DNA of 41,611 nt, from NCBI GenBank assembly GCA_030616605.1, contig JAUWWY010000002.1, positions 182,867-224,477 on the forward strand. Direction: 5' to 3'. Shown here piece by piece: positions 27,268-35,835 of the stretch. The position numbers were made by a program, and so were the translations under genes. Positions within the stretch are counted from its first letter, which is position 1. Each line of letters begins with the position of its first letter. The stretch is from a bacterium. GTDB taxonomy: Bacteria; Patescibacteriota; Minisyncoccia; Minisyncoccales; CG1-02-41-26. The notes below the pieces were generated by a model. That model was not told the DNA's origin and did no database searches. It saw only the letters and a program-made list of their open reading frames with translations.

Positions 27268-28170
27268 ATGTATATTCCATTTATAAGACATCGCAAAATA
27301 TTTTATATAATTTCTGTTATTTTGGTCAGTTTGGCCATAATCAGTGTTTTTGTCTTTGGGCTGAAATTAGGTATTGATTTTACTGGAGGGAGCTTACTCA
27401 GCTTAAATTATAAAAACCAGATTCCAAGTTCCTTAGAGATAAGAGAAAGTTTAAAAGAACTTGAATTAGGAGAAATTGTGGTTCAGCCGGTAGGAGAAAA
27501 GGGAATTCTCTTAAGGATGAAAGATGTTTCAGAAGAAAACCATCAGAAAATTTTGGAGAAGCTGAAAAAATTAGGAGAAATTGAACAAGGTTCTGAGAGT
27601 TTTCAGTCAATAGGACCGGTAATTGGCCAAGAACTTACCCAAAAAACAAAAATTGTCGTTTTTTTAGCTTTATTAGCCATTTTAATTTACATTGCTTTTA
27701 GTTTTAGGAGAATTTCTCGCCCGGTTAAATCCTATGTCTATGGATTGACAAGCTTAATTGCTCTTTTTCATGATGTTTTAATTCCTATTGGCATTTTTGC
27801 CGTCTTGGGTAAATTCTATGGAGTAGAAATAACCATTCCCATAATTACCGCCTTTCTGACCATTTTTGGTTATTCCATCAATGACTCGGTAGTTGTATTT
27901 GACAGAGTAAGGGAAAACCTTTTAAAATTAAGAAAAAGCAACTTTGAGCTTTTGGTTGAAAAAAGTTTGAATCAAACCCTGACCCGCTCTTTAAGTACTT
28001 CTTTAACCACCTTATTTGTTCTTTTTTCCATCTTTTTCTTTGGTGGTCAAACCTTAAAATATTTTTCTTTAACCTTGATTTTAGGAATTATTCTTGGCAC
28101 TTATTCTTCTTTATTTTTAGCCACCCCTCTTTTAGTAAGCTTTTATAAATTTAGAGAAAGAAATAGTTGA
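27268..28170 (+). CDS. secF: Protein translocase subunit SecF
   Basis: GLKLGIDFTGGSLL, GYSINDSVVVFDRVRENL. Confidence 0.95.
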   Translation: MYIPFIRHRKIFYIISVILVSLAIISVFVFGLKLGIDFTGGSLLSLNYKNQIPSSLEIRESLKELELGEIVVQPVGEKGILLRMKDVSEENHQKILEKLKKLGEIEQGSESFQSIGPVIGQELTQKTKIVVFLALLAILIYIAFSFRRISRPVKSYVYGLTSLIALFHDVLIPIGIFAVLGKFYGVEITIPIITAFLTIFGYSINDSVVVFDRVRENLLKLRKSNFELLVEKSLNQTLTRSLSTSLTTLFVLFSIFFFGGQTLKYFSLTLILGIILGTYSSLFLATPLLVSFYKFRERNS

Positions 28171-28173
28171 CAC

Positions 28174-29208
28174 TTGATTTTAGTTATGGTTAAATGGAAA
28201 AACATGACTGATTACAAAAAAATTTGTTTAAAAGTTTTAGAAGAACTGCCTCAACGGCAAAAAACTGTTATTATCAGGAGATTTGGTTTGGAAAATAAAG
28301 AGAGAGAAACCTTGGAAAAGATTGGTCAAAACCTTGGAGTAACCAGAGAAAGAATTCGGCAAATTGAAGCTGACGGTTTTAGAGAAGTTGAAAAGAAAAA
28401 AGAAGAAAAGGATTTAAAAAAGACCTTTTTTGAGCTTAAACAATATCTTCAAGGAAAGGGTGGTTTGAAAAGAGAGAATATTATGCTGGCCGACCTGGGA
28501 AAGAATGATTTCCCAAATTATATCTTTCTTTTACTTACTCTAGGAGATGATTTTCACCGCTTTCCAGAGGATAAAGATTTTTATTCTTTTTGGACTATTG
28601 ATAAAAATCTTTTTCAAAAAGTAAAGAATATTTCAGAGAGTCTTGTTAAAAAGTTTGAAAGAGAAAAAAAGCCCCTTTCAGAAAATAATTTCTTCAAATT
28701 AGGTAAAAATGAATCTCCTCAGATTTTTCTTTCTTCAGTTGAAATTTTGAAAAGAATTGAAAAAGGACTTCTTGGTCGTTTTGGTTTAGTTGATTGGCCG
28801 GAGATTAAGCCGCATGGAGTGAAAGATAAAGCTTATTTAACTTTAAGAAAAACTAATAAACCTTTACATTTTAAAGATATAGCTTATCTTTCAAGCGAAC
28901 TTGAAGGAGAATACTGCCAAAGAAAAACTGTTTTTCCCCAGACCGTTCATAATGAGTTGATTAGAGACGAAAGATTTGTTTTAGTCGGCAGGGGAATTTA
29001 TGCCTTGAAAGAATGGGGCTATAATTCTGGAACAGTCAAAGATATTATTGTTGATATTTTAAAGAAATCAAAAAAAACCTTAACCAAGAAACAAATATTT
29101 AATCAGGTTTTGAATCAGCGAATGGTAAAAGAGAATACAATTTTACTGAATCTTCAAAATAAAGACTTCTTTTCAAAAGATTCTCAAGGAAGATATATTT
29201 TAAAGTAG
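28174..29208 (+). CDS. Sigma-70 region 4-like plus C-terminal HARE-HTH-like transcription regulator
   Basis: LPQRQKTVIIRRFGLENKERETLEKIGQNLGVTRERIRQIEADGFREVE (sigma4 HTH); C-terminal IIVDILKKSKKTLTKKQIFNQVLNQRMVKENTILLNLQNKDFF. Confidence 0.8.
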   Translation: MILVMVKWKNMTDYKKICLKVLEELPQRQKTVIIRRFGLENKERETLEKIGQNLGVTRERIRQIEADGFREVEKKKEEKDLKKTFFELKQYLQGKGGLKRENIMLADLGKNDFPNYIFLLLTLGDDFHRFPEDKDFYSFWTIDKNLFQKVKNISESLVKKFEREKKPLSENNFFKLGKNESPQIFLSSVEILKRIEKGLLGRFGLVDWPEIKPHGVKDKAYLTLRKTNKPLHFKDIAYLSSELEGEYCQRKTVFPQTVHNELIRDERFVLVGRGIYALKEWGYNSGTVKDIIVDILKKSKKTLTKKQIFNQVLNQRMVKENTILLNLQNKDFFSKDSQGRYILK

Positions 29209-29216
29209 AATCTAAA

Positions 29217-29438
29217 ATGCTATTTCTTGGAACAGCAATTACAATTTTATTGATAGCAGCTTTTGTCTTTTTTTTGATTTTCTCTTACGTTTGTTTACAT
29301 TGGACTAACAGAAATATAAAAGAGGCCAAAAATATATTTGGTGGTATAATGGTCTCTTTTTTATATACTTTTAAAATTTTGTTATTGGGTTTTGTGCTAA
29401 TTTTGATAGTTTCTTTGTTTTTGGATAAACCTTTTTAG
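29217..29438 (+). CDS. Small membrane protein (73 aa, two TM segments)
   Basis: Two hydrophobic segments; tightly packed with the downstream genes. Confidence 0.65.
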   Translation: MLFLGTAITILLIAAFVFFLIFSYVCLHWTNRNIKEAKNIFGGIMVSFLYTFKILLLGFVLILIVSLFLDKPF

Positions 29439-29441
29439 AAT

Positions 29442-30737
29442 ATGTCAGAAGTAATTTCAATAATAATTTTGGTTTTAAAGGGTTGGTGGTGGTTATTTCT
29501 TCCGGCTATTTTGTATTTGCCCGTCAGTTTTCTTTATCTCTGGTGGGTAAAATGGGAGGTTTGGTATAAAAGAATAGATTGGATGATGCTTGAAATTGTT
29601 CCGCCGGGAGAAATTGAAAAACCTTTTCGGGCAATGGAAGATGTTTTTTCTGCTTTGTGGCCAATATATGATTTTGCCAATTGGCGAGAGAGATGGTGTG
29701 AAGGAGAATTTCCTTTGGGTCCTTATTGGTTTTCTTTTGAAATAGCAAGTTTTGAAGGTGATCTTCATTTTTATCTGAGAATAGAAAGAGGCCGGCGTAC
29801 TTTTGCTGAAAGTATAATTTATACTCATTATCCAGAAGCAGAAATTTTTGAAGTTGAAGACTACACTCAAACCATTCCTCAAGACCTTCCAAATAAAGTT
29901 TACGATGTTTATGGCGAAGATTTTAAATTTATAAGAGATCATTCTTATCCAATAAAAACTTATAAATTTTTTGAGGCTCGAATACCGGAAGCAGTAGAAG
30001 CAGAGAAAAGGATTGACCCTCTTTATTCTTTAATGGAGGCAATGACAAACCTTAGAAAAGGAGAGATAACTTGGTTTCAAATTGTACCTGTTCCTATTAC
30101 TAATGAAGATATTCCTTGGGCTTCTAAAGGAAAACAAATAGCTAACAAAATTGCCAGACGTCCCCAAAAACCAAAGTCAAGGTCAATTCTTCAAGAAATC
30201 TCAGATGTAATAATAGGCGGACAACCGGCTGAAGCTGAGAGAGAAAAGGGGCTGCCTCCTGGAGTTTCTGAGGAAACTGAAAGAGAAATGTTAATTACTC
30301 CTGGAGAGAGAGCTATTCTTACTGGAATTGAGGAAAAAATTTCAAAATATGGCTTTGCTACTTTTATCAGATTTCTTTATATTTTTCCCAGAGGTGCTTA
30401 TTATGTTCCTCATGGTAAGATTGGCAGAAGTTATTTCGCTCATTTTTTTACTCAAGACATGAATACAATTGTCTTTTCAGGAAGAACTAGGAGCAAGGTT
30501 CACTATCTTCTTAGAAAAAGAAGGGTTTATGCCAGAAAAAAAAGTCTTTTTGAAAAATATGTTAAAAGATTTCCCCCTTCTTTTCCAAAGATGGTAGGTC
30601 CAGAGACTTTAATTTTAAACATTGAGGAATTAGCTACTCTTTTTCATCTCCCAACTAAAGCGTCTATTTTACCGCCGGGGATTCCTCGAGTTCCTGTCAA
30701 AAAAGGAGCACCGCCCCCCGGCATTCCTACAGAGTAA
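29442..30737 (+). CDS. Conserved-looking N-terminally membrane-anchored protein of unknown function
   Basis: Hydrophobic N-terminus followed by a ~390-aa soluble region; immediately upstream of the VirD4-like ATPase. Confidence 0.7.
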   Translation: MSEVISIIILVLKGWWWLFLPAILYLPVSFLYLWWVKWEVWYKRIDWMMLEIVPPGEIEKPFRAMEDVFSALWPIYDFANWRERWCEGEFPLGPYWFSFEIASFEGDLHFYLRIERGRRTFAESIIYTHYPEAEIFEVEDYTQTIPQDLPNKVYDVYGEDFKFIRDHSYPIKTYKFFEARIPEAVEAEKRIDPLYSLMEAMTNLRKGEITWFQIVPVPITNEDIPWASKGKQIANKIARRPQKPKSRSILQEISDVIIGGQPAEAEREKGLPPGVSEETEREMLITPGERAILTGIEEKISKYGFATFIRFLYIFPRGAYYVPHGKIGRSYFAHFFTQDMNTIVFSGRTRSKVHYLLRKRRVYARKKSLFEKYVKRFPPSFPKMVGPETLILNIEELATLFHLPTKASILPPGIPRVPVKKGAPPPGIPTE

Positions 30738-30743
30738 AAATTT

Positions 30744-32411
30744 ATGTCAGAAACAAACTTTTTTGCTGAAGCCATTTTTCGGACAAAGAGAAAAAAATTC
30801 GGAATTAAACTCGACGATAGACGTCGGCATGTTTATATTATTGGAAAAACTGGAATGGGTAAGACCGAACTTTTAAAAAATATGGCTATTCAGGATATTA
30901 GAGAAGGTAAAGGAGTTGGCTTTATTGACCCTCATGGAGAAGCGGCTGAGGAACTTTTAGATTTTATTCCCGAGAATCGAATTGATGATGTAGTTTATTT
31001 TAATCCAGCCGATTTTGATTATCCCATTGCTTTCAATGTCATGGAAAAAGTTGATGTTGAACACAGACATTTGGTAGCTTCGGGTTTAATGGGGGTTTTT
31101 AAAAAAATTTGGCCCGATGTCTGGTCAGCCCGAATGGAATATATTTTACACAATTCGATTTTAGCTCTTCTTGAATATCCCGATTCCACTCTTTTGGGGA
31201 TAAACCGGATATTAGCTGATTCTGAATATCGGAAGAAAGTCATTGAGAAGATAAGAGACCCGGTAGTTAAGTCATTTTGGATTAATGAATTTGCCAGATA
31301 TACTCAGCGTTATGAAGTTGAAGCAACTGCCGCCATTCAAAATAAAATCGGCCAATTTATTTCTGCTCCTTTAATTAGAAATATTGTTGGTCAAACTACT
31401 TCTTCAGTTGATATGAGAAAGGTGATGGACGAGGGTAAAATTTTGATTTTAAACTTATCAAAAGGCAGGATAGGAGAGGATACCTCAAAACTTTTGGGAG
31501 GACTTTTAGTAACCAAACTACAATTGGCGGCAATGTCCAGAGTGGATATACCAGAGAGTCAAAGAAGGGATTTCTTTTTGTATGTTGATGAATTTCAAAA
31601 TTTTGCCACCGAATCTTTTGTTAATATTTTATCTGAAGCCAGAAAATATAGATTAAGTTTAATCTTGGCTCATCAATATATTGCTCAAATGGAAGAGACA
31701 GTCGGAGATGCTGTTTTCGGCAATATTGGGACATTAGTTTCTTTTAGAATAGGAGCCGAAGATGCCGAATATTTAGAAAAGGAATTTTCCCCGGAATTTT
31801 ACGCCAGAGACTTTGTTAATCTGCCAAAATATCAGATATATTTAAAATTAATGGTTGATGGAGTTGCCGGCCGGCCCTTTTCAGCCCAAACCCTGGTACC
31901 TTTTGAAAAAATAGAGAAGAGTCAGGCAAAAAAAATTATTACCAGTTGCAGAGAAAAATATACTACTGGTCGCCAAACCGTAGAAGAAAAAATTGCTCGC
32001 TGGACTGGAGACTATGTTTTAGAAAAAAAACCATCAGCCTCTGAATTAGAACTCTATGATGCTAAATGCCAGAAATGCGACAAATGGACAAAAGTCCCTT
32101 TCAAGCCCGACCCCAAGCGACCCGTTTATTGTAAATCCTGTTTGAAAGAAATGAGAGAAAAAGAATCAGAGGGAAATAAAGAAAATAAGGAAGATATCAA
32201 AACTTTAACCCTTGAAGAACTGCTCTTAAAAAAACCAGTTTCTTTTTCTGGCCGAAAAGAAAGAAAGAAAGAAAAAAAAGAAATTGATAAAGAAAGCTTA
32301 AAAGAAACACTTAAAAAAGCCCTGGGAAATTCCCAGAAAGAATCAAAGGAAGAAAAAAAAAGAGAAAATAAAAGAGGTAAAATAGAACCAGGAGAGACAG
32401 TGAAATTCTAA
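30744..32411 (+). CDS. VirD4/TraG/TrwB-like ATPase with C-terminal zinc ribbon
   Basis: YIIGKTGMGKTELLKN (Walker A), RRDFFLYVDEFQNFA (Walker B), CQKCDKWTKVPFKPDPKRPVYCKSC zinc ribbon. Confidence 0.88.
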   Translation: MSETNFFAEAIFRTKRKKFGIKLDDRRRHVYIIGKTGMGKTELLKNMAIQDIREGKGVGFIDPHGEAAEELLDFIPENRIDDVVYFNPADFDYPIAFNVMEKVDVEHRHLVASGLMGVFKKIWPDVWSARMEYILHNSILALLEYPDSTLLGINRILADSEYRKKVIEKIRDPVVKSFWINEFARYTQRYEVEATAAIQNKIGQFISAPLIRNIVGQTTSSVDMRKVMDEGKILILNLSKGRIGEDTSKLLGGLLVTKLQLAAMSRVDIPESQRRDFFLYVDEFQNFATESFVNILSEARKYRLSLILAHQYIAQMEETVGDAVFGNIGTLVSFRIGAEDAEYLEKEFSPEFYARDFVNLPKYQIYLKLMVDGVAGRPFSAQTLVPFEKIEKSQAKKIITSCREKYTTGRQTVEEKIARWTGDYVLEKKPSASELELYDAKCQKCDKWTKVPFKPDPKRPVYCKSCLKEMREKESEGNKENKEDIKTLTLEELLLKKPVSFSGRKERKKEKKEIDKESLKETLKKALGNSQKESKEEKKRENKRGKIEPGETVKF

Positions 32412-32452
32412 AGGCTTTGGTCTGAAAATCCGAGTCCTGAACTTGTCGAAGG

Positions 32453-32596
32453 GCGAAGGCAGATCTCTTGCCATAGGCCTCTCGGAGGCCGAGCGGGCAT
32501 GGTGTCGCCGAAGGCGACGAGCGAGGCCGAGAGGGAGCGGCAATTTTCTCGCTGGGGAAATTGACCGCGTCCGATGGCGGGAGAGACTGCCGAGCA
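32453..32596 (+). repeat. GC-rich modular palindromic repeat, copy 2 (upstream of pgk)
   Basis: Matches the minus strand of 7683-7848 apart from the nested palindrome and scattered substitutions. Confidence 0.93.
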
Positions 32597-32612
32597 CTTA
32601 ACAGTTTTTAAC

Positions 32613-33788
32613 ATGAACTCTCTCAAAAATTCCAATCTCCAAGCTAAGCGGGTTCTTGTTCGCTGTGATTTCAATGTGCCAATAAAGAATGGTAAAGTTT
32701 TAGATGATTTTAAAATCCAAAGAACTCTCGAGACTATTAGCTTTTTAAAAAAAGCAGGAGCAAAAATAATCTTAACCAGTCATTTAGGGTCGCCCTTAAA
32801 GACAGAAAGAAAAAAACAAAGATTAAAAGAATTTAGTTTAAAACCGGTTCAAAAAAAACTTCAGGATTTATTGAAAGAAAAGATTAGATTTTCTAAAAGG
32901 TGTATTAAAAGAAAGGCAAAAAAAGAAATTAAAAGATTGAAAAATGGTCAAATTCTAATTTTGGAAAACCTAAGATTTGAAAAAGGAGAAAAAGAAAATA
33001 ATGAAAAATTTGCTAAAGAATTAGCTAAACTCGGTGATGTTTATATTAATGAAGCATTTAGTACTTGTCACAGAAATCACGCTTCAATTGTCTTTTTGCC
33101 GAAGCTTTTGCCCCATTTTGTTGGATTAAATTTTGAAAAAGAGATTGAGGTTTTATCGCGAATTTCTCAAAATCCAAAACATCCTTTAGTCGTTATAATC
33201 GGAGGAATAAAGATTGCTTCTAAAATTGGAGTAATTAAAAAATTTCTGGAGGTTTGCGATCATCTTCTTTTGGGCGGTAAGATTGTTAATAATATTTTGA
33301 CAGTTAAAGGAATTTCTATTGGAAAACCTTGGCCAGAAGAAAAAGTTGTAGAAATTATTAAAAAAATCAATTTAACTGATCCTAAAGTTCACTTACCGAT
33401 TGATGTTTTGGTTTCTCCTGATATAAGTGGTGAAGTTTATGTCCGAAACACTGGTCCGGGCAGTGTTAGAAAAGATGAAGGAATTTTTGATATTGGCATT
33501 GAAACTATAAATACATTTTCAGAAATTATTAAACAAGCTCAGACAATATTTTGGTCTGGACCTTTAGGGGTTTTTGAGAATGAAAAATTTGAAAAAGGGA
33601 CTCAAGAAATAGCTAAAATTATTGGAGAGTCTAAGGATGCATTTACTGTAGCTGGAGGAGGGGATACTGTCCGGGCTTTAAAAAAGTTTAATCTTTTAGA
33701 TAATTTTTCCTTTGTTTCAACAGGTGGAAGTGCAATGTTGGCATTCTTAACTGGGGAGAAATTGCCTGGTATTGAAGCCCTGAGGTAA
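32613..33788 (+). CDS. pgk: Phosphoglycerate kinase
   Basis: KRVLVRCDFNVPIKNGKV, LILENLRFEKGE, NEAFSTCHRNHASIV, TVAGGGDTVRAL; ORF track start 32574 lies in the repeat. Confidence 0.96.
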   Translation: MNSLKNSNLQAKRVLVRCDFNVPIKNGKVLDDFKIQRTLETISFLKKAGAKIILTSHLGSPLKTERKKQRLKEFSLKPVQKKLQDLLKEKIRFSKRCIKRKAKKEIKRLKNGQILILENLRFEKGEKENNEKFAKELAKLGDVYINEAFSTCHRNHASIVFLPKLLPHFVGLNFEKEIEVLSRISQNPKHPLVVIIGGIKIASKIGVIKKFLEVCDHLLLGGKIVNNILTVKGISIGKPWPEEKVVEIIKKINLTDPKVHLPIDVLVSPDISGEVYVRNTGPGSVRKDEGIFDIGIETINTFSEIIKQAQTIFWSGPLGVFENEKFEKGTQEIAKIIGESKDAFTVAGGGDTVRALKKFNLLDNFSFVSTGGSAMLAFLTGEKLPGIEALR

Positions 33789-33791
33789 AAA

Positions 33792-34940
33792 ATGGAGATT
33801 AAGAATTTAAAAAAAGCGGCAGATAGAATCAAAAAAGCAATCAAAGAAAAAGAAAAAATCGTTCTTTTTAGTGATGCTGATTTAGATGGGACAACTTCTT
33901 TGATTATTTTGGAAGAGACAATAAAAAATTTGGGCGGAGGAATTTCGGCCCTTTATTTTCCTGATAGAGGAAAGGAAGGAAGTGGTTTAAATGAGGAGGC
34001 TTTAAAATTTTTAAAAAAATATTCTCCAGCTTTAATAATTTTATTGGATTCTGGAATAGGGAATTTTAAAGAAATTGAAAAAGCAAAAGAATTGGGTTTT
34101 AAGGTAATAATAATTGACCACCACGAAATATTAGGGAAACTTCCTGTTGCCGAAATCGTTGTTGATCCGAAACAAAAAGGAGAAAAATATCCTTTTAAAT
34201 CATTGGCTGCTTGTGGTTTAAGTTTTAAACTTGCTGAACTTCTTTTAGAAGGCAGGATTTCAAAAAATATTAAAGAGAGCTTTTTGGAATTAGTGGCTCT
34301 GGGTACTATAGCCGACAAAATGCCTCAAATTGAAGATAATAAAGTTTTTATTGAAGCGGGATTAGACCATTTATCTTTTACTTTTCGGCCAGGTCTTAAA
34401 GTATTTTTTAAATTTTTTGAAAAAGAAACATATTCCTTTTCAGAGATTGTTCAGAAAATTATTTCAACTTTACAGATTACCGATAACAAAAATCATTTAA
34501 CAGAGGGCTATTTACTCTTAAGTGAATCAGACGAAAAAAAAGCTGAAAAACTTCTTGAATCTCTTTTAAAAAAATCTTCCCAAAGACAAAAAGCTATAAA
34601 AGAACTGATTAGTCAGATAGAAGAAAAAATTGTCTTAAGTGATTCTCCAATTATTTTTAAAGGGGGAGAGGATATTCCTTCTAATTTAACAGGTGCTTTA
34701 GCTGGAAGAATTTATTCAAAATTTAAAAAACCAACCTTCATTTTTACAATTAAAAAAAATTTAATTAGAGGTTCAGTAAGAAATCCTCAGGAGGTAAATA
34801 GTGTTGAAGCTTTAAGTCATTGTTCCTCTTTACTTGAGACTTACGGCGGTCATGCCCAGGCTTCCGGCTTCACTGTTAAAAAAAAGAACTTAGAAAAATT
34901 TGAAACCTGTCTTGAGGAATACTTCAAGTCTCATGAATAA
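33792..34940 (+). CDS. DHH-family phosphoesterase, RecJ-like exonuclease
   Basis: LFSDADLDGTTSLIIL, IIIDHHEI, GSVRNPQEVNSVEAL, YGGHAQASGFTV. Confidence 0.88.
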   Translation: MEIKNLKKAADRIKKAIKEKEKIVLFSDADLDGTTSLIILEETIKNLGGGISALYFPDRGKEGSGLNEEALKFLKKYSPALIILLDSGIGNFKEIEKAKELGFKVIIIDHHEILGKLPVAEIVVDPKQKGEKYPFKSLAACGLSFKLAELLLEGRISKNIKESFLELVALGTIADKMPQIEDNKVFIEAGLDHLSFTFRPGLKVFFKFFEKETYSFSEIVQKIISTLQITDNKNHLTEGYLLLSESDEKKAEKLLESLLKKSSQRQKAIKELISQIEEKIVLSDSPIIFKGGEDIPSNLTGALAGRIYSKFKKPTFIFTIKKNLIRGSVRNPQEVNSVEALSHCSSLLETYGGHAQASGFTVKKKNLEKFETCLEEYFKSHE

Positions 34941-35373
34941 ATTAATTATTTACATTGACGGTGGAGCAAGAGGTAACCCGGGACCAGCTGCTCTCGGAAT
35001 TTTATTTTTAACAGAAAAAAGAGAAGTTTTTAAAGAATATTCCCAATATCTTGGTAAGAAGACAAACAATGAGGCAGAATATCTTGCTTTAATTTTTGCT
35101 TTAAAAAAAAGCAAAGCTCTTTTTGGTCGAGAAAAAATAAAAAACCTTTTGATAGAATTAAAATCTGATTCTGAGCTTTTAGTAAAACAAATGAAAGGGG
35201 AATATAAAATAAAAGAGCCAAAAATTCAATCACTTTTTTTACAAGCTTGGAATTTAAAAGTTGATTTCAGAAAGTTAAAATTTTTATTAATTCCCCGGGA
35301 AAAAAACAAAGAAGCTGATAAATTAGTTAATGAAGCTTTAGATAGTGAAACTAGCAAAAAAACCTTGTTTTAG
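34933..35373 (+). CDS. Ribonuclease H-like protein (RNase HI family)
   Basis: IIYIDGGARGNPGPAALG, NNEAEYLALIFAL, SDSELLVKQMKGEYK, REKNKEADKLVNEAL. Confidence 0.92.
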   Translation: MNKLIIYIDGGARGNPGPAALGILFLTEKREVFKEYSQYLGKKTNNEAEYLALIFALKKSKALFGREKIKNLLIELKSDSELLVKQMKGEYKIKEPKIQSLFLQAWNLKVDFRKLKFLLIPREKNKEADKLVNEALDSETSKKTLF

Positions 35374-35384
35374 TTTGAGTCCTA

Positions 35385-35413
35385 TTTACTTTTAATAATC
35401 TTTTTGATATAAT
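35385..35413 (+). promoter_or_regulatory. Promoter for rnpB
   Basis: TTTACT - 17 nt - TATAAT, about 6 nt before the predicted RNA 5' end. Confidence 0.65.
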
Positions 35414-35418
35414 TAAAA

Positions 35419-35777
35419 AGTTCAAGTAGGCAAGGCAACCGCCCTTTACCTTTAGTTAAAGGTGAAGGGAGGAAAGTCCGAACACTCATTCCATTTGGTC
35501 TAAAAAAGTAGCGGGTAACACCCGTCGCTAGTAATGGTAGAGGTGCGAACAGAGACGTGCGAGGCCGAAAGGCCGAGCACCCCGTCGAATGACGGGGCAG
35601 TCCTCGAGTAATCGAGGGGTGAAACGGCTAAATCCTTACTGGGTGCAAGAAGAAACTCTTTGGACATTCTCCGGATTTGCCCAAAGAGAAAAAGTGCTTC
35701 GCTAGAGCCAAGGAGTAATCTTTGGCCCAGATAAATGGTTGTCCTCGACAGAATTCGGCTTATTGCCTGCTTGAACT
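35419..35777 (+). ncRNA. rnpB: RNase P RNA (bacterial)
   Basis: AGTTCAAGTAGGCAAGGCAACCGCC ... GGGAGGAAAGTCCGAACAC ... ACAGAATTCGGCTTATTGCCTGCTTGAACTT; closing helix GTTCAAG/CTTGAAC. Confidence 0.96.
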
Positions 35778-35835
35778 TTTTTTATTCCTCACTTTTAATC
35801 TTGTATAAAGTGGGGGATTTATTTAGAATAAGAGA

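Noticed and set aside
29493-29942. Antisense ORFs of 149 and 122 aa within the 29442-30737 gene
   Set aside because: They overlap each other in different frames opposite a well-supported CDS and have no recognisable motifs.
32343-32674. Minus-strand ORFs of 84 and 88 aa resembling those at 7632-7996
   Set aside because: The protein similarity comes from the shared DNA repeat being read in the same frame; no start/RBS or domain support.
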